Source of the DNA: JANOBJ01 sp031411575
GTDB lineage: Bacteria > Pseudomonadota > Gammaproteobacteria > Burkholderiales > Burkholderiaceae_C
Length of the DNA stretch: 24,393 nt
Direction of reading: 5' to 3'
NCBI GenBank assembly: GCA_031411575.1
Contig: JANOBJ010000280.1
Location: 1 to 24,393, forward strand
The translations under genes and the position numbers were made by a program. Positions 1 through 8,086 of this stretch are shown piece after piece (the first letter of the stretch is position 1; every line of letters begins with the position of its first letter). The notes beneath the pieces were generated by a model, which saw only the letters and a program-made list of their open reading frames with translations, did not search any database and had not been told where the DNA came from.

Positions 1-586
1 GGATGCCGTGGTCGGCGAGCGCCAGCGCCATCACCCGTGTGAGCTGGTTGATGCCGCCCTTGCTCACGTTGTAGCTGGCAATGGTGGGAATGGCCAGCAC
101 GCTGTTGACCGAACTCATGTTCACGATCGCGCCGCGCGAGACGTGCCCGGTCGAACTGGCGCTTGGAGCGGCTTTGGCCATCACGCGCGCCACCGCCTGG
201 CCCATCAGGAACGCGCCCTTGAGGTTGACGCGCAGCACCGCGTCAAAGTCTTCTTCGGTGATATCCAGAAAGTCCGCGGCCTTGAAGATGCCCGCGTTGT
301 TGACCAGCACGTCGATGCGGCCGTGCGCGGCCACGGTGTGTGCCACCACCGCATCGACATCAGCTTTATTGCCGACATCGCCGTGCACATAGAGGGCTTG
401 CAACTCGGCCGCCAGCGCCTGGCCGCGTGCGTCGTCTACATCGAAGATGACCACATGGCTGCCTTCGCGTGCAAACCGCCGGGCGCAAGCTTCGCCAATG
501 CCTTGCGCACCACCCGTGACCACACAGATGCGGCCCTCCAGTCCAAACCGGATGGGAGCGGCATTTTCAGGTGTATTTAGGCTCAT
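1..586 (-). CDS. SDR-family NAD(P)-dependent oxidoreductase, 3' end cut off by the window
   Basis: Classical short-chain dehydrogenase/reductase that would oxidise or reduce a hydroxyl or keto group of a small substrate; the substrate is not readable. The first 195 residues are present. Visible are the Rossmann motif TGGAQGIG (24-31), NNAG (96-99), and the catalytic Ser near 158-159 with Tyr172 and Lys176 (SYNVSK). The family is usually about 250 residues, so roughly 55 are missing at the left edge. The ATG overlaps the stop of the aldolase gene as ATGA (583-586), which implies translational coupling and membership of the dgoK-dgoA operon. A plausible role is a sugar or sugar-acid dehydrogenase feeding the dehydratase, but that is inferred from position only. 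Confidence 0.88.
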   Translation of the reverse strand, partial: MSLNTPENAAPIRFGLEGRICVVTGGAQGIGEACARRFAREGSHVVIFDVDDARGQALAAELQALYVHGDVGNKADVDAVVAHTVAAHGRIDVLVNNAGIFKAADFLDITEEDFDAVLRVNLKGAFLMGQAVARVMAKAAPSASSTGHVSRGAIVNMSSVNSVLAIPTIASYNVSKGGINQLTRVMALALADHGI

Positions 587-1221
587 GTCCGCATGATACC
601 GTTATACGATGCTATAAATTCAATAGCATTTACCTGCACCTGTTGCACCGTCATGCCGGGCTTGTACAGGGCTGAACCGATGCCAAAACCGTTGGAGCCG
701 GCCGCGCGCCAGGCGCCCACGTTGTGCGCGGTGATGCCCCCCACGGGAAACAACAGACATTCGGGCGGGAGCACGGCGCGCAAGGCCTTGACCACCGCGG
801 GCGTGACCATCTCGGCAGGAAACAGCTTGAGGCCGGTGGCGCCCGCATCCAGGGCGTCAAACGCCTCGGTCGCCGTCATGACGCCGGGCAGGCAGACCAT
901 GCGCAGGCGCACTGCTTCGCGCACCACGGCCGCGTTGAAGTTGGGCGCCACCACCAGTTGCCCGCCTGCGTCATGGACGGCGCGCACATCGTTGGCCGTG
1001 AGCACGGTGCCCGCGCCGACCAGCGCGTCGGGAAACGCGGCGGCCATTGTCTGGATGCTTTTGAGCGGCTGCGGCGAATTGAGCGGCACCTCAATCAGCC
1101 GCCAGCCGCTGCTCGTCAGCGCCTCGCCAATAGGTAGCGCCTCGTCAGGGCCGAGGCCGCGCAGGATGGCGATCAGCGGGTTGGATTCCAGGGCGACGGT
1201 GAATTTGTCGTGGGCGTTCAT
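583..1221 (-). CDS. dgoA: 2-dehydro-3-deoxy-6-phosphogalactonate aldolase (KDPG/KDPGal aldolase family)
   Basis: Class I aldolase of 212 residues that cleaves 2-keto-3-deoxy-6-phospho-galactonate (and perhaps -gluconate) to pyruvate and glyceraldehyde 3-phosphate in the cytoplasm. The family pattern is clear: IAILRG (17-22), the catalytic Glu44 in IEVPLNSP, GAGTVL (69-74), and the Schiff-base Lys132 in LKLFPAE. The IPLNSP-like block and length resemble E. coli DgoA more than Eda, as far as memory allows. It lies 22 nt downstream of dgoK and overlaps the SDR by 4 nt. The 3' end carries an AT-rich palindrome (609-629) that is translated into the last residues (IASYNGI), and a possible FadR-like box (598-610). 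Confidence 0.93.
   Translation of the reverse strand: MNAHDKFTVALESNPLIAILRGLGPDEALPIGEALTSSGWRLIEVPLNSPQPLKSIQTMAAAFPDALVGAGTVLTANDVRAVHDAGGQLVVAPNFNAAVVREAVRLRMVCLPGVMTATEAFDALDAGATGLKLFPAEMVTPAVVKALRAVLPPECLLFPVGGITAHNVGAWRAAGSNGFGIGSALYKPGMTVQQVQVNAIEFIASYNGIMRT
598..610. promoter_or_regulatory. Weaker FadR-like box at the dgoA/SDR junction
   Basis: ACCGTTATACGAT shares the spacing nGTnnnACnA and the right half (TATACGAT versus CATACGAT) with the operator at 3979-3995, with one mismatch to the consensus. It lies inside the 3' end of dgoA, 12 nt upstream of the SDR start codon, where a secondary operator or internal promoter could act. It overlaps the palindromic repeat at 609-629 by two bases, so the resemblance may be chance. 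Confidence 0.25.
609..629. repeat. AT-rich short palindrome, GCTAT(n7)ATAGC type, copy 1
   Basis: Arms ATGCTAT (609-615) and ATAGCAT (623-629) pair perfectly around AAATTCA. The element is within the coding end of dgoA and differs sharply in base composition from the GC-rich surroundings. It shares length and layout with the copies at 2010-2026 and 18049-18065. Confidence 0.6.
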
Positions 1222-1243
1222 GGTGCGGTTGTATCAGGTGCGT

Positions 1244-2155
1244 TCAGTCGGTAGCCAGATGCTGCGCGATGGCGTGGAGCCCCTGCCACGTTGCCTCGGA
1301 GCCCAGGGTTGTGGCGGCCACACCCTGTAACGCCAGCGCGCGTTCGTAGCGCAGCGTCAGGGCCGGGGCGCCTACGATGACCACCGTTTGACCAGCCTCC
1401 AGCGACTGGTGGCGCAGTTCTTCGCCAATCAACAGACCGGACAGGTAGCTGGGCAAAGCTTGCGGCGGCATGCGGCCAAACAGGCCCAGCGTGCGCGCCT
1501 GAAAGGCGTTGTGCAACAGGCCAGCGTCGTGCCCGGCCATCGCCACGCCCGCATCGAACGCCTGCGGGTCCAGCGTGCCATCGTCAGGGGGCAGGGTGCG
1601 CGCCAGGATCGAATGCTGGCGCAGCAACGCATAAAACTCGCCCGTCATGAAAGTGCGAAACGTTGTGACCCGACGGTCTTCAACGCGCACCCATTTGCTG
1701 TGCGTGCCGGGCAGCACCACCACCGCATCGTCCAGCTTCAGCAACTGCAGCGCGCCAAACACCTGCGTTTCCTCGCCGCGCATCACATCGGGCACGGTTG
1801 CCAGACCGGCAGCGGGCAGTGGCTGCTCACACGTGAGGCCCGGCACGATGGCTGTGCGGCCACGCTCGATCCAGGCCACGTGGCGCGCCACATCGGCCAT
1901 GCTCGCCGGGCACGGGCAGTAGGGCGCCTCCACCCAGCCCTGGCGACTGCCCGCCATGCCAGAAATCAGGCAAAAAGTGCCTGGGGTCCGCTTCCAGTGG
2001 TCAAAGTGTGCTATAAAAAAACTAGCAAACTGATTCGGTGCAATCGACAGGATGCCATCGGCTGATGAGCGCTCTTCGAGCACCTGGCCGCGCCGGTCGA
2101 GCAACGCGGCGCGCAGAGACGAAGTTCCCCAATCGATGGCAACGAGATGGTTCAC
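1244..2155 (-). CDS. dgoK: 2-dehydro-3-deoxygalactonokinase
   Basis: Sugar kinase of 303 residues (E. coli DgoK is about 292) that phosphorylates 2-keto-3-deoxygalactonate, and possibly the gluconate epimer, at O6 with ATP. The N-terminal phosphate-binding motif AIDWGTSSLRA (7-17) is typical of the DgoK family, and the conserved blocks MRGEETQ, PGTHSKWV, FRTFMTGE and SGLLIGEE follow in the expected order. It sits 20 nt downstream of the dehydratase and 22 nt upstream of dgoA, so substrate flows dehydratase to kinase to aldolase in gene order. A short AT-rich repeat-like sequence at 2010-2026 is embedded near the 5' end and encodes part of the block ASFFIAHF. Confidence 0.93.
   Translation of the reverse strand: MNHLVAIDWGTSSLRAALLDRRGQVLEERSSADGILSIAPNQFASFFIAHFDHWKRTPGTFCLISGMAGSRQGWVEAPYCPCPASMADVARHVAWIERGRTAIVPGLTCEQPLPAAGLATVPDVMRGEETQVFGALQLLKLDDAVVVLPGTHSKWVRVEDRRVTTFRTFMTGEFYALLRQHSILARTLPPDDGTLDPQAFDAGVAMAGHDAGLLHNAFQARTLGLFGRMPPQALPSYLSGLLIGEELRHQSLEAGQTVVIVGAPALTLRYERALALQGVAATTLGSEATWQGLHAIAQHLATD
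2010..2026. repeat. AT-rich short repeat, degenerate GCTA(n9)TAGC type, copy 2
   Basis: GCTATAAAAAAACTAGC has the same 17-base layout as the copies at 611-627 and 18049-18065, with one arm base mismatched (only TGCTA/TAGCA pair). It lies in frame inside dgoK near its 5' end. Confidence 0.4.
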
Positions 2156-2175
2156 GGAACGTGAGGTACCGGCAT

Positions 2176-3924
2176 TCAGTGGTTGTCGCGCGGCACGAAC
2201 GCGCCCCGTTTGCCGCGCAGAAAATCAAGGTCCACGCCTTCGTCGGCCTGTGTCACGTGGTCCACGTAGAGCTTCCAGTAGCCGGAAGACAGCGCGGGTT
2301 CTGGGGCTTTCCAGGCGGCCTGTCGGCGCGCGAGTTCTTCGTCACTCACGTGCAGGTGGAGTTTGCGGTTCGGCACATCCAGTTCGACGATATCGCCGTT
2401 TTGCACCAGTGCCAGCGGGCCACCGGCTGCCGCTTCTGGTGCGGTGTGCAGCACCACGGTGCCGTAGGCCGTGCCGCTCATGCGCGCATCGCTGATGCGC
2501 ACCATGTCGGTGATGCCCTTTCTGAGCACCTTCGGGGGCAGTGGCATGTTGCCGACCTCTGCCATACCCGGGTAGCCCTTGGGCCCACAGTTCTTGAGCA
2601 CCATGACGCAGGTTTCATCAATGTCCAGGTTCTCGTCGTCGATGCGGGCATGAAAATCCTCGATGTTCTCGAACACCACGGCTCGGCCCTTGTGCACCAT
2701 CAGTTCGGGCGAGGCAGCGCTGGGCTTGATGACGGCGCCGCGTGGCGCGAGGTTGCCGCGCAGCACCGCGATGCCGGCTTTGGCCTTGAACGGCGCGGCA
2801 AAGGTCTTGATCACGCGGGGGTCGTAGTTCTGCGCGTCGGCAATGTTCTCGGCCACGGTCTTGCCGCTGGCGGTCACGATGTCGGCATGCAGCAGGTGCT
2901 GGATTTCCTTCATCACCACCGGCAGGCCGCCCGCGTAGCAGAAGTCCTCCATCAGGTGCTCGCCCGACGGTTGCAGGTTCACCAGGCACGGCAACTCGCT
3001 GGCGAGGCGGTCGAAGTCATCCACCGTCAGCTTGACGCCAATGCGCCCGGCAATCGCGATCAGGTGAATCACGGCGTTGGTGGAGCCGCCGATGGCGGCC
3101 AGCGTGCGGATCGCGTTCTCGAAGGCCTCGCGGGTGAGGATGGACGAGAGTTTCTGGTCGGTGTGCACCATCTCCACGATGCGCCGGCCGGCGTTGCGCG
3201 CCAGTACGTTGCGCCGTCCGTCCACTGCCGGGTAGGCGGCGTTGCCGGGCAGGCCTATGCCGAGCGCTTCGACCATGCTGGCCATCGTGCTGGCGGTGCC
3301 CATCGTCATGCAGTGGCCGTGGCTGCGGTGCATGCAAGACTCCGCTTCAAAGAAGTCGGCCAGCTTCAACGTGCCGGCGCGCACCTGCTCACTCATGCTC
3401 CACACACCCGTGCCCGAGCCGAGTTCCTGACCACGCCATTTGCCGTTGAGCATCGGGCCACCAGAGACGCCGATGGTGGGCAGGTCGGCACTGGACGCAC
3501 CCATCACCAGCGCGGGCGTGGTCTTGTCGCAGCCCATCAGCAGCACCACGCCGTCGATGGGGTTGCCGCGGATGCTTTCCTCGACATCCATGCTGGCCAG
3601 ATTGCGGTACAGCATGGCGGTAGGGCGCAGCAGGGTCTCGCCCAGCGACATCACCGGAAACTCGAGCGGGAAGCCGCCGGCCTCGTACACGCCAATCTTC
3701 ACCTGCTCGGCCAGCGTTCGAAAGTGGCTGTTGCAGGGCGTGAGTTCGCTGAAGGTGTTGCAGATGCCAATGACCGGCCGCCCGTCAAACTGGTCATGCG
3801 GGATGCCCTTGCCCTTGACCCAGCTGCGGTAGGCAAATCCGTCGCGGTCCTGCCGGCCAAACCACTGCTGGCTGCGGAGTTCTTCGGGCTTTTTTCTGGA
3901 GGGTTGCTGCGGGGGTTGGGTCAC
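2176..3924 (-). CDS. IlvD/Edd-family sugar-acid dehydratase (L-arabinonate/gluconate/galactonate dehydratase type)
   Basis: Iron-sulfur dehydratase of 582 residues that converts an aldonic acid to its 2-keto-3-deoxy acid. It closely resembles the Rhizobium L-arabinonate dehydratase subgroup from memory. Expected [2Fe-2S] ligands are present: Cys55 (GICNTF), Cys132 (GCDKTTP) and Cys205 (GHCMTMG). Lys134 is the carbamylated metal-ligand lysine of the family, and Ser483 in RMSGTAYG is the catalytic base. The GTG at 3924 is preferred over an ATG at 3966 because AGAGGAAG lies five bases upstream of it. With dgoK and dgoA downstream, galactonate or gluconate is the more likely substrate here, but arabinonate, xylonate or fuconate cannot be excluded. 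It is transcribed divergently from the 2-hydroxyacid dehydrogenase. Confidence 0.92.
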   Translation of the reverse strand: MTQPPQQPSRKKPEELRSQQWFGRQDRDGFAYRSWVKGKGIPHDQFDGRPVIGICNTFSELTPCNSHFRTLAEQVKIGVYEAGGFPLEFPVMSLGETLLRPTAMLYRNLASMDVEESIRGNPIDGVVLLMGCDKTTPALVMGASSADLPTIGVSGGPMLNGKWRGQELGSGTGVWSMSEQVRAGTLKLADFFEAESCMHRSHGHCMTMGTASTMASMVEALGIGLPGNAAYPAVDGRRNVLARNAGRRIVEMVHTDQKLSSILTREAFENAIRTLAAIGGSTNAVIHLIAIAGRIGVKLTVDDFDRLASELPCLVNLQPSGEHLMEDFCYAGGLPVVMKEIQHLLHADIVTASGKTVAENIADAQNYDPRVIKTFAAPFKAKAGIAVLRGNLAPRGAVIKPSAASPELMVHKGRAVVFENIEDFHARIDDENLDIDETCVMVLKNCGPKGYPGMAEVGNMPLPPKVLRKGITDMVRISDARMSGTAYGTVVLHTAPEAAAGGPLALVQNGDIVELDVPNRKLHLHVSDEELARRQAAWKAPEPALSSGYWKLYVDHVTQADEGVDLDFLRGKRGAFVPRDNH

Positions 3925-3978
3925 GTTGTCTTCCTCTTTTTGGGTGCGTTCAGGGTTTGTCCGCATTTTCTAATCATA

Positions 3979-3995
3979 TTATGGTCATACGATAA
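3979..3995. promoter_or_regulatory. Putative GntR/FadR-family operator in the divergent promoter region
   Basis: TTATGGTCATACGATAA is a near-perfect palindrome: 6 of 7 positions pair around a 3-base centre. Its core TGGTCATACGA matches the FadR-subfamily consensus TnGTnnnACnA exactly. It lies in an AT-rich patch between the dehydratase (minus) and the 2-hydroxyacid dehydrogenase (plus), two genes upstream of a FadR-type regulator. One bound dimer could control both arms. AT-rich hexamers such as TATTAT (3977-3982) overlap the site and could serve as a -10 box, which would fit repression, but no convincing -35 was found. Confidence 0.6.
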
Positions 3996-4070
3996 AGCCA
4001 ACCCGTCACCGATCCGGACAAGCCCGCTTGGATCGTTGGAATACACGCAGGATATTGCCCGGAGCACCGT

Positions 4071-5012
4071 TTGTCCAAGCCTGAAATTCTGGTTGCCGCC
4101 AAGTTGTGGCCGCCCTACATGGAAATGCTGCGCGAGGCATTCGTCGTGCACGACCGGCTGCACCTGGAAGATCCGACTGCTTTTGCGAAGGTGGCGCCGG
4201 CCGTGCGGGCCATTGCCGCGAGCGGCGAAGCCAAGGTGCCGCGCGAGCTCCTGAGGGCCTTGCCGTCGCTGGAAATCATTTCTGTGTTTGGCGTCGGCTA
4301 TGACGGCATCGACGTCAAGGCAGCTCACGAGCGGCGCATTCCCGTCACCAACACGCCAGATGTCCTGACCGATGACGTCGCCGATCTCGGCATGGCGCTG
4401 TTGCTGTCGATTTCTCGGCGTATCCCGCATGCCGACCGGTTTGTGCGTGCGGGTGAATGGGTCAAGGGGCCGCTGATGCTGGCCCGCAAAGTCAGCGGTG
4501 CGAAGCTCGGTATTGTCGGCCTGGGACGCATCGGGCAGGCGATTGCACGGCGTGCCGAGGGCTTCGGCATGTCCATTGCCTACACCACGCGCCATGAACG
4601 GCCGGACAGTGGCTACCGGTACTACTCCTCGGCTGCCGCGCTGGCCGCCGAGGTCGATTTTCTGATGGTCATCACGCCGGGTGGTGCAGGCACCAAGGGC
4701 CTCATCAACGCCGAGGTGCTGCGCTCGCTCGGCCCGGAGGGCTACCTGATCAACGTGGCGCGCGGCTCGGTGGTGGATGAAAACGCGCTGGTGCATGCCT
4801 TGCAGAACAAGCTGATCGCTGGTGCCGCGCTCGATGTGTTCGAAGACGAGCCGAATGTGCCCGCAGCCCTGCGTGAGTGCGACAACGTGGTGCTGACCCC
4901 GCACATGGCGAGCGCCACCTGGCAGACCCGGCGAGCCATGGCCAACCTCGCATTCGGCAACCTGCAGGCGCACTTTGCAGGCAAGCCGCTGCTGACCCCG
5001 TTGCCGGGCTGA
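4071..5012 (+). CDS. D-isomer-specific 2-hydroxyacid dehydrogenase (GhrB/GyaR-like; possible 2-ketogluconate reductase)
   Basis: NAD(P)H-dependent reductase of 2-keto acids, 313 residues. The nucleotide-binding GLGRIG motif is at 150-155. The catalytic triad of the family is visible: Arg231 in VARGSVVDE, an acidic residue at 258-260 (FEDEP) and His278 in TPHMAS. The TTG at 4071 is chosen because GGAG lies at 4061-4064, seven bases upstream, and no ATG or GTG fits the N-terminus better. Relatives act on glyoxylate, hydroxypyruvate or 2-ketogluconate. Next to gluconokinase and ketogluconate genes the last is attractive but inferred. It is the first gene of the rightward cluster, 31 nt before the regulator. 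Confidence 0.88.
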   Translation: MSKPEILVAAKLWPPYMEMLREAFVVHDRLHLEDPTAFAKVAPAVRAIAASGEAKVPRELLRALPSLEIISVFGVGYDGIDVKAAHERRIPVTNTPDVLTDDVADLGMALLLSISRRIPHADRFVRAGEWVKGPLMLARKVSGAKLGIVGLGRIGQAIARRAEGFGMSIAYTTRHERPDSGYRYYSSAAALAAEVDFLMVITPGGAGTKGLINAEVLRSLGPEGYLINVARGSVVDENALVHALQNKLIAGAALDVFEDEPNVPAALRECDNVVLTPHMASATWQTRRAMANLAFGNLQAHFAGKPLLTPLPG

Positions 5013-5043
5013 CAGACCACGCTCCGCTCGATCCGGCTCCCCC

Positions 5044-5787
5044 ATGATCAAGAACATCCACGGCAGCACTGTTGACTTCCTCGGTACCGCCATCGTAGCG
5101 GGTCAGTATCCGGTGGGCGGGTCCATGCCACCAGAGCCGACGCTGTGTGCGGAACTGGGCGTGAGCCGCACCGTGGTGCGTGAGGCCGTGAAGTCGCTGG
5201 TGGCCAAGGGGCTGCTGCACACTGGCCCGAAGGTGGGTACGCGGGTGATGGCGTCCGAGCAGTGGAACTGGTTTGATCCGGACGTGATTGCCTGGCAATC
5301 GACGATCGGGCTGTCGCATGAATTCATCCGTGACCTGCAAGAGTTGCGCCGGGTGGTGGAGCCCGCCGCCGTCAAGATGGCGGCCCTGCGCGCGACCCAG
5401 GCGGATATCGCAGGCATTGAAGAAGCCTTCGCCGGCATGACGCGCGCCGTCATGGAAGGGGGCGACTACGTGACCCATGACCTGCGTTTTCACCAGGGCT
5501 TGCTGCGGGCTTCCGGCAACGTCATGCTGGTACAGATGAGCAAAGTACTCGGTGCGCTGCTGCGCACCAGTTTCGAAATATCAACCAGCAAGAAAGACGG
5601 GCCCCGCAGTTCATTGCACCTGCACCGCGCGGTGCTCGATGCCGTGATCGCGCGGGACCCCGTGCTCGCGGAGGCCGCCATCCTGGTGCTGATCGATGGC
5701 GCCCGCGACGATATCGAGCTGGTCCTCAATTCCCGGCGGCGCCTGCCACGGCTCGATCAACCTGTTTCTCGCCTCAAGGCCGCGTAG
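5044..5787 (+). CDS. GntR-family (FadR subfamily, FCD domain) transcriptional regulator, DgoR-like
   Basis: DNA-binding regulator of 247 residues. The N-terminal winged helix-turn-helix spans about 1-75 (recognition region LGVSRTVVREAVKSLVAKGL, 39-58). A C-terminal all-helical FCD ligand domain spans about 90-235. The linker QWNWFDPDVIAW resembles the QWN block of E. coli DgoR. In the FCD domain Asp146 and His150 (DLRFH) and His192/His194 are present, but the usual last metal-binding histidine near the C-terminus is not evident, as in DgoR. It probably senses a sugar acid or its 2-keto-3-deoxy derivative and acts at the palindrome 3979-3995, repressing both arms. Confidence 0.9.
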   Translation: MIKNIHGSTVDFLGTAIVAGQYPVGGSMPPEPTLCAELGVSRTVVREAVKSLVAKGLLHTGPKVGTRVMASEQWNWFDPDVIAWQSTIGLSHEFIRDLQELRRVVEPAAVKMAALRATQADIAGIEEAFAGMTRAVMEGGDYVTHDLRFHQGLLRASGNVMLVQMSKVLGALLRTSFEISTSKKDGPRSSLHLHRAVLDAVIARDPVLAEAAILVLIDGARDDIELVLNSRRRLPRLDQPVSRLKAA

Positions 5788-5829
5788 GCCGCTGTTCGCT
5801 TGTTCACTACCACCAAAGGAGACTGTCAG

Positions 5830-7206
5830 ATGAAAACGAAGTTGTTTGTCACATCGGCGCTTGCTGTCGCGGCCATGCTTGCGAGCGGCCATGCGATGGC
5901 TCAGGAGAAGCTCACCGTCTGGTGGGGCAAGGGCTTTTACAAAGGTGAGGACGACGCGCTCTTCGCTGCCATCAAGAAATTCGAGGCCAAGTATCCCAAG
6001 TACAAGGTGGACCTGTCGCTCTACGCGCCGCAGGAAATGATTCCGAAGTCGGTCGCCGCGCTCGACGCCGGCAACCCGCCCGACGTGTCCTATGGCGATG
6101 TCTATGACTTCCAGGTGACGGCCAAATGGGCCTTCGACGGAAAACTCGAGGATGTGTCCAGCATCATCGACCCGCTGCGCGGCAAATTCGAGCCTTCCGC
6201 GCTGGCCACCACCTTCCTCTACAACGACGCGACCAAGACCCGCGCCTACTACGCCTACCCGATCAAGCAGCAGACCATGCACATCCAGTACTGGAAGGAC
6301 ATGCTGGCCGAAGCAGGCTTCAAGGACAGCGATATTCCCACTGACTGGAAGGGCTACTGGAACTTCTGGTGCGACAAGGTGCAAACCGCACACCGCCAGA
6401 AGACCGGCACCCGCAGCTTCGGCATTGGGCAACCGCTGGGAGTGGACTCGAGCGACTCGTTCTACTCGTTCCTGACCTTCATGGATGCGTACAACGTCAA
6501 GCTGGTCAACGATTCAGGCAAGCTGCTGGTCGATGACCCCGCCGTGCGCCAGGGCCTGATCAATGCCCTGACCGATTACACCCAGATCTACGCGAGGGGT
6601 TGCACGCCGCCGTCGTCGACCAACTGGAAGGACCCGGACAACAACGTGGCGTTTCACAACAAGACCACGGTGCTCACGCACAATGCGACCATCTCGATCG
6701 CGGCCAAATGGCTCGACGACATGAACAATGCCACGCTGACCGATGCACAGCGTGCCACGGCCAAGGCCAACTACACCGAGAAAATCGCCACGGCGGGATT
6801 TCCGAACAAGCCGGACGGCTCCAAGATGGTCTACCGCGCCGCGGTGAAAACCGGCGTGATCTTCAAGGATGCCAAGAACAAGGCCGGCGCCCGGCAGTTT
6901 GTCGCTTTCATGCTGGACGAGGCCAACCTCACGCCCTACGTTGAGGGTTCGCAAGGTCGCTGGTTCCCGGTAACCAAGGCTGCGCAACAAAGCCCGTTCT
7001 GGAAGCAGGATCCACACCGTATAGCGGTCTACAACCAGTTCATGGCCGGCACCACGCCGTTCGAGTTCACCAAGAACTACAAGTTTACGGTGCTCAACAA
7101 CGAAAACGTCTGGGCCAAGGCCGCTAACCGCATCCTCAACGAGAAGATGCCGGTCGACAAAGCCGCCGACGAAATGATCGCGCGCATCAAGGCTGTGGCG
7201 GGCTGA
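5830..7206 (+). CDS. ABC transporter extracellular solute-binding protein (family 1, CUT1 type)
   Basis: Periplasmic binding protein of 458 residues that would deliver a carbohydrate-like ligand to the two permeases that follow. Residues 1-24 form a Sec signal peptide: basic MKTK, a hydrophobic stretch and a likely cleavage after AMA before QEK. The mature start KLTVWWGKG and the downstream pattern are typical of SBP_bac_1 proteins. The ATG at 5830 is preceded by a strong AAAGGAGA (5815-5822), so an upstream in-frame start at 5800 is rejected. Length is usual for CUT1 binding proteins. The ligand cannot be read from sequence; the neighbours suggest a sugar acid, a lactone or an oligosaccharide containing one. 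Confidence 0.92.
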   Translation: MKTKLFVTSALAVAAMLASGHAMAQEKLTVWWGKGFYKGEDDALFAAIKKFEAKYPKYKVDLSLYAPQEMIPKSVAALDAGNPPDVSYGDVYDFQVTAKWAFDGKLEDVSSIIDPLRGKFEPSALATTFLYNDATKTRAYYAYPIKQQTMHIQYWKDMLAEAGFKDSDIPTDWKGYWNFWCDKVQTAHRQKTGTRSFGIGQPLGVDSSDSFYSFLTFMDAYNVKLVNDSGKLLVDDPAVRQGLINALTDYTQIYARGCTPPSSTNWKDPDNNVAFHNKTTVLTHNATISIAAKWLDDMNNATLTDAQRATAKANYTEKIATAGFPNKPDGSKMVYRAAVKTGVIFKDAKNKAGARQFVAFMLDEANLTPYVEGSQGRWFPVTKAAQQSPFWKQDPHRIAVYNQFMAGTTPFEFTKNYKFTVLNNENVWAKAANRILNEKMPVDKAADEMIARIKAVAG

Positions 7207-7210
7207 GCAT

Positions 7211-8086
7211 ATGACCGGGGCCGCTGCAACAAACACCCTGCCGCGCGCCCCGGCGCCGGCATCGCGTGGACTTTCACGCTACGAGTTCTGGGGCCGCCTG
7301 TTCGTGGTGCCCTACCTGCTGGTGTTTGTGATCTTCGTGGTCTACCCGGTCGGCTATGGCCTGTGGCTGGCGCGTCATCCGGCCAGCTACAGCAAGCTTT
7401 TCGACGACCCGATTTTCCTGCGCAGCGCCATCAACACGATCGTGTTCCTGGTGGTGGCGATCAATGTGAAGATGATCATGGCGCTGGTGCTGTCGGGCTT
7501 CTTTATCAAGACGCGGTGGTGGATCAAGGCGCTGTCGGTGCTGTTTATCCTGCCCTGGGCAGTGCCCTCGATCCCGACCATCCTGTCGGTGCGTTTCATG
7601 CTCAACCCGGAGTGGGGCGTCATCAACTCGCTGATCTTCCGCCTGACGGGCCTTGACGGCCCGAACTGGCTCAATGACCCCACGCTGGCACTCTCGCTGT
7701 CGATGGTCATGCACATCTGGAAGTCGCTGCCGTTCTGGACGTTGATTCTGGTGGCCGGGCGCCTGTCGATTCCTGGCGAGCAATACGAGGCCGCTTCCGT
7801 CGATGGCGCCAGCAACTGGCAGAAGTTCCGGTTCATCACCTGGCCATCCATGCGTACGCTCTACATCACCTCGACCATTCTGTCGGCGATCTGGACGCTG
7901 GGTGATTTCAACAGTGTCTACCTGCTCACCGGCGGTGGACCGGCCGACCTGACGCACGTGCTGGCCACCCTGGGTATTCGCTATCTGCGTCTCGACCAGA
8001 TTGATGTGGCAATGGCCTCTATTGTGGTGGCGCTGCCGCTGGTCTTGCCGCTGGTCTACTTCATGATGAAGAGGTTGTCGAAATGA
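7211..8086 (+). CDS. ABC sugar transporter permease, MalF/UgpA-like
   Basis: Inner-membrane permease of 291 residues with about six hydrophobic segments, the first at about 30-52. The cytoplasmic EAA loop that docks to the ATPase is clear at EQYEAASVDGASNWQKFRF, followed by a proline-led helix. The gene starts four bases after the binding-protein stop and its own TGA overlaps the next ATG as ATGA (8083-8086). It is shorter than MalF and lacks a large periplasmic insert, like UgpA-type permeases. It should form a heterodimer with the next gene product. Confidence 0.93.
   Translation: MTGAAATNTLPRAPAPASRGLSRYEFWGRLFVVPYLLVFVIFVVYPVGYGLWLARHPASYSKLFDDPIFLRSAINTIVFLVVAINVKMIMALVLSGFFIKTRWWIKALSVLFILPWAVPSIPTILSVRFMLNPEWGVINSLIFRLTGLDGPNWLNDPTLALSLSMVMHIWKSLPFWTLILVAGRLSIPGEQYEAASVDGASNWQKFRFITWPSMRTLYITSTILSAIWTLGDFNSVYLLTGGGPADLTHVLATLGIRYLRLDQIDVAMASIVVALPLVLPLVYFMMKRLSK

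Noticed and set aside
3925..3966. Upstream ATG giving a 14-residue longer dehydratase
   Set aside because: The added residues are charged and not family-like, while the GTG at 3924 has AGAGGAAG at proper spacing.
2038..4254. Long open frame of 738 codons on the plus strand
   Set aside because: It is antisense to the dehydratase and the start of dgoK, is His/Arg/Ala-rich with no recognisable domain, and is explained by GC-rich codon bias of the real gene.
5788..5829. TTGT(n5)ACCA before the binding-protein gene as a second regulator box
   Set aside because: The half-site spacing is five, not the three expected for FadR-type boxes, and symmetry is poor.
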